Positions 1-8,581 of a stretch of 64,000 bases of DNA are shown one piece after another. The position numbers were made by a program, and so were the translations under genes. The stretch is taken from assembly GCF_000935025.1 (NCBI RefSeq), contig NZ_CP010836.1, positions 248,001 through 312,000 on the forward strand, given 5' to 3'. Origin of the DNA: Sphingomonas hengshuiensis. Lineage in GTDB: Bacteria; Pseudomonadota; Alphaproteobacteria; Sphingomonadales; Sphingomonadaceae. The notes under the pieces were generated by a model. The model made no database searches and was not told the origin of the DNA. It saw only the letters and a list, made by a program, of their open reading frames with translations. Within the stretch, counting starts at the first letter, position 1. Each line of letters opens with the position of its first letter.

Positions 1-24
1 GGTGGGCGAAGAGTGCGAGCGCCA

Positions 25-798
25 TCAGCCCCGCGACCCCACTACGCCGAAATGCAAGCCCTGCGGATCGAGCGCATAGATCACCCAGTCGCCGCCCGGA
101 ACCTCGATCGGGCCATGGGCCAGGCTGCCGCCGCGTTCCTCGATCCGCGCCTTGGCCTCTTCGATCGGGCCGACGCGGAAGAAGTAATTCCAGCGCGGGC
201 GCTCTCCCGGTGGGGCGGGCATCACCGCGCCGATCACGCCGCCGTCATGGCTGAGGAAGCTGTATTCGCCCATCGGCCCCATCGGCATCGCGCCGTCCTT
301 CTGCCAGCCGAACTGGTCGGCGTAGAAGGCGAGCGCTGCTTTGTCGTCGGCGGCGTAGAGTTCGTTCCATTCGCCATGGCCCGGCGCCATGCGCTTGAAC
401 GACGTGCTCGGCTCCGGGCTGGCGCCCTTCATCACATAGAATCGCGCGCCGCCCGGATCGGCGACCATCGCCAGCCGCCCGACGCCGTCGAGCGTGGTCG
501 GCGGCATGTCCACCGCGCCGCCGCTTTCCGCGACTTTCGCCGCGGCCGCATCGACATCGTCTACTCCGATATAGCCGTACCAGCCGGGGGCGGGGCCGCC
601 CTCCGGCGCGCGCATCATCCCGGCCACGCCCTCGCCATCGGGAGCGCTGAAGATGCGATAATCGTCGGGGCCGGCGACGGTCGCGCCGCCATAGCTGCCG
701 ACGCTCCAGCCGACGACATGCCCGTAAAAGGCCGATGCGGCGTCGGGGTCCGAGGTCATCAACTCGTACCAGATCGGGGTGCCGTGGGGATTGGTCAT
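25..798 (-). CDS. VOC family protein with two glyoxalase-like modules
   Basis: A 257-residue protein made of two tandem vicinal-oxygen-chelate modules, about residues 5-125 and 135-255. The pattern W-[YN]-E-L, followed by D-x-A-x-A-F-Y, opens both halves (WYELMTSDPDAASAFYG and WNELYAADDKAALAFYA). Two-module proteins of this family are small cytoplasmic metal-binding enzymes; many act in antibiotic or aldehyde detoxification or in aromatic metabolism, but the substrate cannot be read from the sequence. It is the last gene of a leftward cluster (VOC, PhnB-like VOC, GST, DUF1428, this gene) that faces a divergent HxlR regulator, so a stress or detoxification role is likely. The start is the ATG at 798. 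Confidence 0.85.
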   Translation of the reverse strand: MTNPHGTPIWYELMTSDPDAASAFYGHVVGWSVGSYGGATVAGPDDYRIFSAPDGEGVAGMMRAPEGGPAPGWYGYIGVDDVDAAAAKVAESGGAVDMPPTTLDGVGRLAMVADPGGARFYVMKGASPEPSTSFKRMAPGHGEWNELYAADDKAALAFYADQFGWQKDGAMPMGPMGEYSFLSHDGGVIGAVMPAPPGERPRWNYFFRVGPIEEAKARIEERGGSLAHGPIEVPGGDWVIYALDPQGLHFGVVGSRG

Positions 799-810
799 CG
801 CGCTGTTCCT

Positions 811-1167
811 TCAGGCTCCAGTGTCGAGAACGACTTCGAATTCACCGTAGATCATCCGCTTCGGATCGAACGGCATGTCCTCGCCCGGTGCCATGCTGGG
901 ATCGGCCATCACCTTTTCCCACCCCGCGTCGCGCGTCGCCTTGTCGGGCCAGACGATCCACGAGAAGACGATGGTGTCGCCTTCGTCGGCGGCGACGGCG
1001 CGATAGAAATCGGTCTGCTTGCCATGCGGCACGTCGGTGCCGAAGGTCTCGACGACCTGGAGCGCGCCATGTTCCTGGAAAACGGGGGCCGATTTGGCCG
1101 CGAGTTCGATATAGGCGTCGCGCTTGCCCGCGGGCACCGGCGCCACGAATCCGTCGATATAGGGCAT
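811..1167 (-). CDS. DUF1428 family protein (YbaA-like)
   Basis: A 118-residue protein starting MPYIDGFVAPVP, the typical opening of DUF1428 proteins, and containing the family-like FSWIVWPDKATRD and RMIYGEFEVVLD segments. It is a small ferredoxin-like alpha/beta fold of unknown biochemical role. The frame is open further upstream, but the ATG at 1167 fits the family's N-terminus. It is preceded by a strong AAGGAGGA, separated from the ATG by a (GA)7 dinucleotide tract that makes the spacing unusually long. It lies between the GST and VOC genes of the same leftward cluster with short gaps, so it is probably co-transcribed. Confidence 0.85.
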   Translation of the reverse strand: MPYIDGFVAPVPAGKRDAYIELAAKSAPVFQEHGALQVVETFGTDVPHGKQTDFYRAVAADEGDTIVFSWIVWPDKATRDAGWEKVMADPSMAPGEDMPFDPKRMIYGEFEVVLDTGA

Positions 1168-1201
1168 CTCTCTCTCTCTCTCCTCCTTAGGTTGCGCCGC
1201 C

Positions 1202-1873
1202 TCAGGCCGTCTCGACTGGGCGCGCGTCGAATTCGGCCAGTTGTGCCGCGATCGCCGCGACAAAGCCCGGACGGGCGAGGCAGCGCTGCTGATAGGCCGC
1301 CAGCCGGGGGTGTTCGGCGAGCAATTCGGTATGGTCGAGCGCGCGCAGCGCCGATGCCATCAACAGGTCGCCCGCAGTGAAGCCGCCCTCCAGATAGTCG
1401 CGATCGCCGAGTGCGGTTTCGAGCTGCCCCAGCCGCGTGCGAATCGCCTCGACCAGGCTGGGCCGCCGCAGATCGGCCCAGGGCTCGCCCCGCGCGAACA
1501 GATCGACGGTGGTCAGTTCCATCAGCATCGGCTCGACGCTGTTGAGCGCGGCGACCATCCAGCACTGCGCCCGTGCGCGCTGCGCGGGGTCGAGCGGCAA
1601 CAGCGCTTCGGACGCCTCGGCGATGTGGAGGACGATCGCGCCCGATTCGAACATGCGCACGGTGTCGTCGCGATACGCCGGCACCTGACCGAACGGCTGG
1701 TCGGCGAAATGGCTGGCGGGCCGCTGCGCCGCGCTGATCGGCCGCGTGCGATAGGCAATGCCCGCTTCTTCGAGCGCCCAGCGGACGCGAAAGTCCCGGA
1801 CATAGCCGCGTGCGAAATCGGGTACCCAGTCGAAGGTCACGATCTCGACCGGGCTGTTGGGATCTGTCGGCAT
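1202..1873 (-). CDS. glutathione S-transferase family protein
   Basis: A 223-residue GST-fold protein. The N-terminal thioredoxin-like domain (about 10-90) ends with the FGQVPAYRDDTVRMFESGAI segment, which has the cis-Pro (VP) and the E-S glutathione gamma-glutamyl contact typical of GSTs. An all-helical C-terminal domain follows (about 95-215, with GGFTAGDLLMASAL containing the N-capping-box Asp). Such enzymes conjugate glutathione to electrophiles in the cytoplasm; the class and substrate are not readable. It sits in the detoxification cluster between the PhnB-like VOC gene and the DUF1428 gene. The start is the ATG at 1873, preceded by an AGGAGAG-type ribosome site. Confidence 0.9.
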   Translation of the reverse strand: MPTDPNSPVEIVTFDWVPDFARGYVRDFRVRWALEEAGIAYRTRPISAAQRPASHFADQPFGQVPAYRDDTVRMFESGAIVLHIAEASEALLPLDPAQRARAQCWMVAALNSVEPMLMELTTVDLFARGEPWADLRRPSLVEAIRTRLGQLETALGDRDYLEGGFTAGDLLMASALRALDHTELLAEHPRLAAYQQRCLARPGFVAAIAAQLAEFDARPVETA

Positions 1874-1900
1874 GCAACTCTCCTCTTGGTTGTGCGCCCC

Positions 1901-2377
1901 TCAGGCCGCGACCGCCGCCTCCAGCGCGGCAATGTCGATCTTCTGCATCGTCATCATCGATTGCATCGCGCGCCGGGCGCGGTCGGCGTCGGGGCTTCCG
2001 ATCAGCTCCATCAGCTGGCGCGGCGTGATCTGCCACGAAAAGCCCCAGCGATCCTTGCACCAGCCGCAATCGCCTGGCGCGCCGCCGTTCGTGACGATCA
2101 TCGCCCATAGCCGGTCGGTCTCGGCCTGGTCGTCGGTCAGGATCTGAAACGACACGCTCTCATTGGGCGTGAAGGCGGGGCCGCCGTTCAGCCCCGCGAA
2201 TTTCTGCCCCGCCAGCGTGAAATCGACGACCAGCACCGCGCCCGCGGGCGCCGCCGGCGTGTCCGCTGCGGCGCGGACCACGCGCTCGATCCGGCTGTCG
2301 GGCAACAGCGACACATAGAAGCGGGCGGCCTCCTCGGCATCGCTGTCGAACCACAGCATCGGCGCGATCTTCGCCAT
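1901..2377 (-). CDS. PhnB-like VOC family protein
   Basis: A 158-residue single-module VOC protein of the PhnB/3-demethylubiquinone-methyltransferase-like type. It opens with MAKIAPMLWFDSDAEEAARFY and contains the family's NGGPAFTPNESVSFQI segment and the C-terminal CGWCKDRWGFSWQITPR block. Despite old annotations, these proteins are not proven methyltransferases. The gene is separated by only a few bases from the upstream VOC gene and is probably translated from the same mRNA. Confidence 0.88.
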   Translation of the reverse strand: MAKIAPMLWFDSDAEEAARFYVSLLPDSRIERVVRAAADTPAAPAGAVLVVDFTLAGQKFAGLNGGPAFTPNESVSFQILTDDQAETDRLWAMIVTNGGAPGDCGWCKDRWGFSWQITPRQLMELIGSPDADRARRAMQSMMTMQKIDIAALEAAVAA

Positions 2378-2380
2378 TGC

Positions 2381-2812
2381 TCAGGCCTCCGCCGGCTGCG
2401 CCATCGCGGCCATCGCGGCTTCGGCGTCCATGAACATCGGCTCGAAGATATGGCCGTCGGGGTCCTCGAAGCTGCGCGCGTACATGAAGCCCATGTCCTG
2501 GGGCTCGCGGATATCGCCCTTGCCCCCGGCGGCGGCGGCGCGCGCGACGATCGCATCGACATCGGCGCGGCTTTCGCGCGAGATGCACAGCAGCACCTCG
2601 GTCGTCGCATGCGCGTCGGCGAGCGGCTTGGGCGTGAAGCCCTGGAAGAAGGCGCGGTCGAGAACCATGAAGCTGATCGTGTCCGACAGCACCATGGCAC
2701 TGGCGTGGGGACCGCTGAAGCGCGGATCGAGAGCGCAGCCGATCGCTTCGTAAAAGGCCGTGGCGCGGGCCACATCGGCCACCGGCAGGTTCACGAAAAT
2801 CATCTGCGGCAT
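2381..2812 (-). CDS. VOC family protein (lactoylglutathione-lyase-like)
   Basis: A 143-residue single-module VOC protein. MPQMIFVNLPVADVARATAFY is a classic opening, and YARSFEDPDGHIFEPMF is the typical end with the metal-binding glutamate. An ATG 21 nt further upstream is in frame, but the ATG at 2812 is preceded by AGGGGAT at a good distance, so that start was chosen. It is the first gene of the leftward detoxification cluster, 82 bp from the divergent HxlR regulator. Confidence 0.85.
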   Translation of the reverse strand: MPQMIFVNLPVADVARATAFYEAIGCALDPRFSGPHASAMVLSDTISFMVLDRAFFQGFTPKPLADAHATTEVLLCISRESRADVDAIVARAAAAGGKGDIREPQDMGFMYARSFEDPDGHIFEPMFMDAEAAMAAMAQPAEA

Positions 2813-2859
2813 CGGCCATCCCCCTGAATTCATTGTCCCGACTCGATTCGGCCGGCGAC

Positions 2860-2894
2860 TTGATTCGTGCCGTCATCGGTTATAAAAAGCAACC
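2860..2894 (+). promoter_or_regulatory. possible leaderless promoter and operator for the HxlR gene
   Basis: TTGATT at 2860-2865 and TATAAA at 2881-2886 (15-bp spacer) end 8 bases before the regulator's ATG, and no Shine-Dalgarno sequence lies in between, which suggests a leaderless transcript. The -10 sits inside GGTT-N9-AACC (2878-2894), a short inverted repeat abutting the ATG that could be the regulator's own operator. This is inference from spacing and symmetry only. Confidence 0.35.
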
Positions 2895-3587
2895 ATGAAG
2901 TTAGAAAATATAACTGAAGGTCGCAACAAACCGAAGCGTTGGTACGATGATGCGTGCGGGACGGCGCTGGCGCTGGAGTTTGTCGGCGAGCGCTGGGCGC
3001 TGCTGATCGTGCGCGAATTGCTGCTCGGCCCGCGCCGGTTCGGGGAAATCCGCGCCGGGCTGCCCGGGATCAGCGCCAATGTCCTGACCCAGCGGCTGGC
3101 GGGGCTGGAGGCCGACGGGATCGTGGTGCGCGAGAAGCTGGCGCCCCCCGCCAATGTCCAGGTCTATGCGCTCACCGCCTGGGGGCGCGAGGCCGAGCCG
3201 GTGGTGATGGCGCTGGGCCAATGGGCGCTGCGATCGCCGCGGCACGACCCGAGCCTGCCGTTCTCGCGGGTGTCGCTGTTGCTCGCGCTACGGATGATGC
3301 TGCTGCCCGAGCGCGCGGCAGGGTGGGCGGGGCGGATCGGCTTCCGGCTGGGCGAGGAGACCTATGCCGTGGCGGTGGAGAACGGCGCGCTCGACATCGC
3401 GCGGGGCAGCCTGAGCGGAGTCGAGGCGGTGTTTATCGGCGAGCCGAATGATTTCCTGCCGGTGTTGTTCGGGCCGATGCCGCTGGCGATGGCGCTGGCC
3501 GAGGGGCGCTTCGCCGTCGAAGGCGATGTGGCCCGCGCCGCCGCGTTTGCGGGGCTGTTCCTGCTGCCGCCGAAGGTGGTGGGATGA
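2895..3587 (+). CDS. HxlR-type winged-helix transcriptional regulator
   Basis: A 230-residue DNA-binding regulator. The HxlR winged helix is at about residues 15-115: KRWYDDACGTALALEF, then GERWALLIVRELLLGPRRFGEI and GISANVLTQRLAGLE as the recognition region. The C-terminal half (about 125-225) resembles the SCP2-like ligand domain found on longer HxlR proteins. It is divergently transcribed from the VOC/GST/DUF1428 cluster, the standard arrangement for a local regulator, so it probably senses a reactive small molecule and controls that cluster and itself. The ATG at 2895 has no Shine-Dalgarno sequence. Confidence 0.9.
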   Translation: MKLENITEGRNKPKRWYDDACGTALALEFVGERWALLIVRELLLGPRRFGEIRAGLPGISANVLTQRLAGLEADGIVVREKLAPPANVQVYALTAWGREAEPVVMALGQWALRSPRHDPSLPFSRVSLLLALRMMLLPERAAGWAGRIGFRLGEETYAVAVENGALDIARGSLSGVEAVFIGEPNDFLPVLFGPMPLAMALAEGRFAVEGDVARAAAFAGLFLLPPKVVG

Positions 3588-3626
3588 GGGTGGGGCTATC
3601 GCATATGGATGCGATGCCCTCCTTTA

Positions 3627-3724
3627 CCGCCGTCCTGCTGAACTTGTTTCAGCATCCAACGCGCCACAAGCTGCGAATTCCCGTGTTGCGCGTTGGACCC
3701 TGAAACAAGTTCAGGGCGACGGAA
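3627..3724. repeat. long imperfect inverted repeat (REP-like hairpin)
   Basis: The left arm contains CTGAACTTGTTTCAGCATCC and the right arm contains its near-complement GGACCCTGAAACAAGTTCAG. Pairing extends outward (CCGTC / GACGG) and inward (AACGCGCCAC / GTGTTGCGCGTT), giving a hairpin of about 98 nt with a short central loop. This CTGAACTTGTTTCAG-type palindrome is frequent between genes in sphingomonads. It lies in the gap between the HxlR gene and the convergent lipoprotein gene, where it could act as a terminator or mRNA stabiliser. Confidence 0.75.
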
Positions 3725-3800
3725 TTGATAGAAGCGGCCCTCCGTTCCACATGCCCTTGCCCTGCGCCTGCGGGCGAATTTCAGCGAGGCTCAATCCGCG

Positions 3801-4469
3801 TTAGCGCCCGCAGGTTTCCGGGCGGCCCGGCTTGCCCCAGCAGCCCTGGCGGATCTGGATGCGCAATTCGGCGCAGGGGCGGCGTGCGCTGCATTGGCCG
3901 CCGCTGGTGCCGGTCACCGCCTCGCACTGCGACGCGAGCCGCGCTGCCGCCGCGCCGCCGATGTCGCCGGTGCAGCTCTGCTCGCCTGCACCTGCGCGCC
4001 ATGTGCCGCCGTGCTTGATGGGGTGCGGGCGCGGCTTGGGCTTGGGTTTCGGCTTGGGCGTCGGGCGCGGTGTCGGCCGGGCGGCGGGGACCGCGGGGTA
4101 GAGATAGCGGCGATAGGCGATGGCGACGCAGCCGGCGTCGTTGCACGCATCGCGCTCGCTCAGCAGCGCATAAAGCTGGTTCTCGAGTATCTCGAGCCGC
4201 TGGTCGGACGCATTCTGGCGGTCATTCGCCCATTGCCCCGCCAGTTGGCGATGGAGCGCGTTTAGCGCCTTGTCGTCGCACACCAGCCATTCGGCGCGAG
4301 TCAGCGTGCCGGTGCACAGCGGGTCCTGCGTCAGCCACGGCGCCGGAGCGGGCGGGGTCGGACTCGCCGTCGGAGTCGGCTTGGGAGTCGCGCTGTTATT
4401 GGCGACGGGCTGCCCCCAGCATCCGGCCAGCATTATCAACAACGCCGCCGATCCTATCGCCTTGCGCAT
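3801..4469 (-). CDS. proline-rich lipoprotein with a LprI/DUF1311-like domain
   Basis: A 222-residue predicted lipoprotein. The signal peptide ends in the lipobox LAGC, with the lipidated Cys at about residue 17. A low-complexity T/P-rich stretch follows, then a Cys-containing segment with CTGTLTRAEWLVCDDKAL resembling LprI/DUF1311 (lysozyme-inhibitor-like) domains. Next comes a PTPKPKPKPKPRP linker (about 133-150), then a Cys-rich C-terminal part with six cysteines that may form disulphides. It is probably anchored in the outer membrane facing the periplasm. The start is the ATG at 4469. Its role is unknown and the DUF1311 match is a motif-level impression. Confidence 0.7.
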   Translation of the reverse strand: MRKAIGSAALLIMLAGCWGQPVANNSATPKPTPTASPTPPAPAPWLTQDPLCTGTLTRAEWLVCDDKALNALHRQLAGQWANDRQNASDQRLEILENQLYALLSERDACNDAGCVAIAYRRYLYPAVPAARPTPRPTPKPKPKPKPRPHPIKHGGTWRAGAGEQSCTGDIGGAAAARLASQCEAVTGTSGGQCSARRPCAELRIQIRQGCWGKPGRPETCGR

Positions 4470-4635
4470 CGATTCCCCCCAGAACGCGATCGTTACCGTG
4501 ACGTCATGATCTCATGAATGCATGGCCAAGTGAAGGGCCGCGCCGACCGCGTTCGCGCTTTGGCGTTGCGGTGGGGGTTGGGAGACACTAGTCGGCAGGA
4601 ACATTCCCCCTTTCGCCGACTTCCAGGAAGCAGTG

Positions 4636-5640
4636 ATGGCAGACATTCCGAATACCCAGCCCGACAGCCGGGAAACGACGATCCTCGAAGCGCCCGACAA
4701 GATGGTGAAGGTGCGCGAGCTGTTCGGGATCGATTCGGACATGGAATGCCCGGCGTTCAGCATCGCCGACGAGCGGGTGCCCGATCTCGACCCCGCTTAT
4801 GTGTTCGATCCCGACACGACGCTCGCGATCCTGGCGGGGTTTGCGCATAATCGCCGCGTGATGGTCCAGGGCTATCACGGCACCGGCAAGTCGACGCATA
4901 TCGAACAGGTCGCGGCGCGGCTGAACTGGCCGTGCATCCGGATCAACCTCGACGCGCATATCAGCCGCATCGACCTGATCGGGCGCGACGCGATCGTGCT
5001 GAAGGACGGCCAGCAGATCACCGAATTCCGCGAGGGGCTGTTGCCCTGGGCGCTCCAGACGCCGACCGCGCTCGTGTTCGACGAATATGATGCCGGTCGC
5101 CCCGACGTGATGTTCGTGATCCAGCGCGTGCTGGAGACCGAGGGCAAGCTGACGTTGCTCGACCAGAACCGCGTGATCCGCCCGAGCCCGTGGTTCCGCC
5201 TGTTCGCCACCGCCAACACGGTCGGGCTGGGCGATACCAGCGGGCTGTATCACGGCACCCAGCAGATCAACCAGGGCCAGATGGACCGCTGGAACATCGT
5301 CGTCACGCTCAACTATCTGCCCGCCGCGGTCGAGGCGAATATCGTGCTCGCCAAGTCGGGCGAATATGACAAGCCGGGCGGCAAGGAGACTGTCGAGAAC
5401 ATGGTCCGCGTCGCCGAGCTGACCCGCCGCGGCTTCATCATTGGCGACATCTCCACCGTGATGAGCCCGCGTACCGTCATCACCTGGGCCCAGAATGCGC
5501 TGATCTTCGGCGATGTCGGCTTCGCGTTCCGCCTGTCGTTCCTGAACAAGTGCGACGAGGCCGAGCGCGCGCAGGTTGCCGAATATTACCAGCGCGTGTT
5601 CGGCAAGGACCTGCCCGAAAGCGTCGTCGGAAAGGCGTAA
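4636..5640 (+). CDS. cobS: CobS-type cobaltochelatase AAA+ subunit
   Basis: A 334-residue MoxR-class AAA+ ATPase. Walker A is GYHGTGKST (about 79-87), Walker B is ALVFDEYDA (about 147-155), and the [15 protein letters not shown] sensor region follows. The N-terminal [18 protein letters not shown] segment is characteristic of CobS. With CobT and CobN it forms the ATP-dependent aerobic cobaltochelatase that inserts cobalt into hydrogenobyrinate a,c-diamide. The ATG at 4636 was chosen over the adjoining GTG at 4633 because AGGAAG (4625-4630) is correctly spaced. cobT lies 1 kb downstream, separated by a secreted-protein gene; no cobN is in the window. Confidence 0.92.
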   Translation: MADIPNTQPDSRETTILEAPDKMVKVRELFGIDSDMECPAFSIADERVPDLDPAYVFDPDTTLAILAGFAHNRRVMVQGYHGTGKSTHIEQVAARLNWPCIRINLDAHISRIDLIGRDAIVLKDGQQITEFREGLLPWALQTPTALVFDEYDAGRPDVMFVIQRVLETEGKLTLLDQNRVIRPSPWFRLFATANTVGLGDTSGLYHGTQQINQGQMDRWNIVVTLNYLPAAVEANIVLAKSGEYDKPGGKETVENMVRVAELTRRGFIIGDISTVMSPRTVITWAQNALIFGDVGFAFRLSFLNKCDEAERAQVAEYYQRVFGKDLPESVVGKA

Positions 5641-5646
5641 GGCGCA

Positions 5647-5672
5647 GCCCGCGCGATTGACATTGCGCGGGC
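5647..5672 (+). terminator. perfect hairpin after cobS
   Basis: The arms GCCCGCGC and GCGCGGGC (8 bp, perfect) enclose a 10-nt loop just 6 nt after the cobS stop. There is no T-run, so it may be a Rho-assisted terminator or a 3' stabilising hairpin. Confidence 0.5.
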
Positions 5673-5765
5673 CGCCCCCTGCTAAGCTGCGCTCACTTGA
5701 GCGGCGTCTCCGTGCGCGTTACGCTCCTCGCCGGGGCCGACGCTATTCACGCGCAAGGGGGGGAA

Positions 5766-6653
5766 ATGATTCGAGGAAGGTTGAGCGCCGCCGTGCTGGC
5801 GGGCGCACTGATGTTGGGTGTTGCGGCTCCGGCAAGCGGGCAAAAAATGACGGTGTATCCGCTACCGGATACGCTGTGGCCCGACGCTTCCGCCCCAATC
5901 GGCCAGCCTCTCACGCTGAAGCCTGGCGACGAATTGATGCGCGCCACGGTCATGCAGACTCGAAAGCTCACGCTTTCCGAGCCAGTGAAAGTGTCTATCG
6001 ACAGGTTCAGCGACGATCTGGCGATCGGCGAGGAACTGACCACGGTCATCGGGTCTGACTCGACCGAGGTCATATTGGGCCGAGGCCCCTATTTCTGCGG
6101 ACGCGACCAGCGCAGCCGCTCCGAGCTGGCCGCTTTGCTGATCGGCGGCTTCGGCTCGAAATTCCGGTCGATCGTCCGATTCTGTTTTATCGATAGTAAT
6201 CGTGATGGCACGCTCGACCAGGTGTTTCTGGCTGGCGCGAAGGACAAGGCACTTCAAAAGACGTTTCCCATCGATCCGGTGCGGTATAGCAGCGAGGCTC
6301 TTGTGCCGCGTGACGCCAGCCAATATTTGCGGCTGCGCTATCGGAAATATGTCCTGGAAAGCAACAAGGTACAGCTCGAACTCGAGGTGTTCGAAAACGG
6401 CAAGAAGCGCGTTTTCGACTATGTGATTTACGAGGGCCCTGGCGGGGTGGCGTTTCAGGAGCAGCCTTATCGCCAGACCAATCCCAAGAAGGTTCCCTAT
6501 CCGGCGGTGTTTACGAACATCCTGGGCGCGTCGGTGGCGGTCAACGGCGTCGATCCTGACGGAACCGCACGCTTTGAGATTCGGCGCAATTTCCGCCCCT
6601 CCCTGTTTCGCCCGGTCTCGATCCAGACGCAGATGATATTCATCTATATGTAG
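5766..6653 (+). CDS. secreted protein of unknown function
   Basis: A 295-residue protein with a clear Sec signal peptide: MIRGR, a hydrophobic core, then APASGQ with cleavage near residue 25. The mature part is beta-rich and resembles no family I can name. It has two cysteines about 25 residues apart (in YFCGRDQ and RFCFIDSN). The frame is open upstream to 5697, but the ATG at 5766 follows a purine-rich AAGGGGGGGAA and begins a proper signal peptide. It lies between cobS and cobT on the same strand with gaps of 125 and 42 nt. A functional link to cobaltochelatase is not supported by its exported nature. Confidence 0.7.
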   Translation: MIRGRLSAAVLAGALMLGVAAPASGQKMTVYPLPDTLWPDASAPIGQPLTLKPGDELMRATVMQTRKLTLSEPVKVSIDRFSDDLAIGEELTTVIGSDSTEVILGRGPYFCGRDQRSRSELAALLIGGFGSKFRSIVRFCFIDSNRDGTLDQVFLAGAKDKALQKTFPIDPVRYSSEALVPRDASQYLRLRYRKYVLESNKVQLELEVFENGKKRVFDYVIYEGPGGVAFQEQPYRQTNPKKVPYPAVFTNILGASVAVNGVDPDGTARFEIRRNFRPSLFRPVSIQTQMIFIYM

Positions 6654-6695
6654 CGCGGGCTTGCATCGCGCGACCAAGCTTACCAAAGCGAAGAC

Positions 6696-8525
6696 ATGGC
6701 CGCAGACTCCCCGCTCGACAAACTCCGCAACGTGCTCGGCGGGACGGCGCGCGCGCTGTCGGGCGAGGCCGAGCTGGAGCTGAGCTTCACCTCGGACGCG
6801 CCGCGCCAGGACGGCAACAGCGTCAAGGTGCCGATGCCGTCGCGCGGGGTGCCGGTGGAGCAGGTGGGCGAGGCGCGGGGCTTTGCCGATGGCTTTGCGC
6901 TGCGGATGCGGCACCATGACGTGCGGCTGCACCAGCGCAATGCGCCGGGCGATGCGGTGGCGCGCGCGGTGTTCGATTCGGTCGAGACCGCGCGGATCGA
7001 GGCGCTGGGATCGCGCGGCTATGCGGGGATCGCGGACAATCTCGAGGCATCGCTCAACCTCAAGCTGCGCTCGGACCCGATCACGCGCGCGCGCAATCGG
7101 GACGAGGTTCCTCTCTCCACTGCGATCGGGCTGATGGTGCGCGAGCGGCTGACCGGGCGCGAATCGCCGGCGGCGGCGGCGATGGGGATGGCGCTGGTCC
7201 GCGACTGGATCGAAGAACGCGGCGGCAGCGATCTCGACGCGCTGGCGCTGGCGATCGACGACCAGCGCGCCTTTGCCTCGCTCGCCACCAAGCTGCTCCA
7301 GGACCTGGAGCTGGTCGAGGGCGACCGCGTGCCCGAGGAGAGCGACGAGGGCGGCGACGAGGACGAGGGCAGCAACGACCAGGACGAGCCCGGCGAGGAA
7401 GAAGGCGACAGCGAAGCGTCCGAAGGCGACGGCCAGACCGAGGCGCGGGGCGAGCAGCGCGAATCGGACCAGAGCGAGGAAGGCGAAGAGCAGCAGTCCG
7501 AAGCGATGGACGATGGCGATGGCGAGCCCGGCGACGATGGCGAGGAGGGGATGATCCCCTCGCGCCCCAATCGCCCGTGGAGCGATTTGCCGGCGAGCTT
7601 CGAGTACAAGCCGTTCACCCGCCAGTTCGACGAGGAAGTCGCGGCGACCGAGCTGTGCGATACCGAGGAGCTGGATCGGCTGCGCGCCTATCTCGACCAG
7701 CAGCTCGTCCATTTGCAGGGCGCGGTGACCAAGCTGGCCAACCGGCTCCAGCGGCGGTTGATGGCGCAGCAGAACCGGAGCTGGGACTTCGACCAGGAGG
7801 AAGGCATCCTCGACGCCGCGCGGCTGGCGCGGGTGGTGGTCAATCCGATGCTGTCGCTCAGCTACAAGGTCGAGCGCGATACCGAGTTCAAGGATACGGT
7901 GGTCACGCTGCTGATCGACAATTCGGGGTCGATGCGCGGGCGACCGATCTCGATCGCCGCGATCAGCGCCGACATCATGGCGCGCACGCTGGAGCGGGTG
8001 GGGGTCAAGACCGAGATTCTGGGCTTCACGACGCGCGCGTGGAAGGGCGGGCAGAGCCGCGAGAAATGGCTGGCCGAAGGGCGCCCGCCGCAGCCCGGGC
8101 GGCTCAACGACATCCGCCATATCGTCTATAAACAGGCCGACGAGCCGTGGCGCCGCGCCAAGCGCAGCCTGGGGCTGATGATGCGCGAGGGGCTGCTCAA
8201 GGAGAATATCGACGGCGAGGCGCTGCTCTGGGCGCACGCCCGGCTGCTCGCGCGGCACGAGGACCGCAAGATCCTGATGGTGATCTCCGACGGCGCGCCG
8301 GTGGATGACTCGACGCTGTCGGTGAACAGCGGCTCGTATCTGGAACGCCATCTGCGCCAGGTCATCGGCTGGATCGAGACGCGCTCGCCGGTCGAGCTGG
8401 TCGCGATCGGGATCGGGCATGACGTGACGCGCTATTACCAGCGGGCGGTGACGATCATGGACGCCGAACAGCTTGCGGGGACGATGGTGGAGCAGTTGGC
8501 GGCGTTGTTTGACGCCAAGGATTGA
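6696..8525 (+). CDS. cobT: CobT-type cobaltochelatase VWA subunit
   Basis: A 609-residue protein with the CobT layout. The N-terminal domain begins [20 protein letters not shown] very acidic low-complexity linker (about 210-285, dominated by E, D, G and S) follows, then a C-terminal von Willebrand A domain with the MIDAS motif DNSGSMRG (about residues 408-415) and the [12 protein letters not shown] strand. It partners CobS as the chaperone-like AAA+/VWA part of the aerobic cobaltochelatase. The start is the ATG at 6696 after GCGAAG. With no catalytic CobN nearby, the pair might instead serve as a general MoxR-VWA chaperone, but the domain order is the canonical CobT one. Confidence 0.92.
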   Translation: MAADSPLDKLRNVLGGTARALSGEAELELSFTSDAPRQDGNSVKVPMPSRGVPVEQVGEARGFADGFALRMRHHDVRLHQRNAPGDAVARAVFDSVETARIEALGSRGYAGIADNLEASLNLKLRSDPITRARNRDEVPLSTAIGLMVRERLTGRESPAAAAMGMALVRDWIEERGGSDLDALALAIDDQRAFASLATKLLQDLELVEGDRVPEESDEGGDEDEGSNDQDEPGEEEGDSEASEGDGQTEARGEQRESDQSEEGEEQQSEAMDDGDGEPGDDGEEGMIPSRPNRPWSDLPASFEYKPFTRQFDEEVAATELCDTEELDRLRAYLDQQLVHLQGAVTKLANRLQRRLMAQQNRSWDFDQEEGILDAARLARVVVNPMLSLSYKVERDTEFKDTVVTLLIDNSGSMRGRPISIAAISADIMARTLERVGVKTEILGFTTRAWKGGQSREKWLAEGRPPQPGRLNDIRHIVYKQADEPWRRAKRSLGLMMREGLLKENIDGEALLWAHARLLARHEDRKILMVISDGAPVDDSTLSVNSGSYLERHLRQVIGWIETRSPVELVAIGIGHDVTRYYQRAVTIMDAEQLAGTMVEQLAALFDAKD

Positions 8526-8581
8526 GTTGGGCGGATACGAACCCTAGTCTCGACCCGCATTGATCGGGGGAGGGGGCCAGC

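Noticed and set aside
5862..8420. Very long minus-strand frame opposite the unknown secreted gene and cobT
   Set aside because: It is antisense to cobT and its neighbour, rich in R, H, A and L with no motif; GC-rich codon bias creates such shadows. Similar shadows lie opposite the siderophore receptor, GDH, hsdR, the phosphate-locus receptor and the autotransporter.
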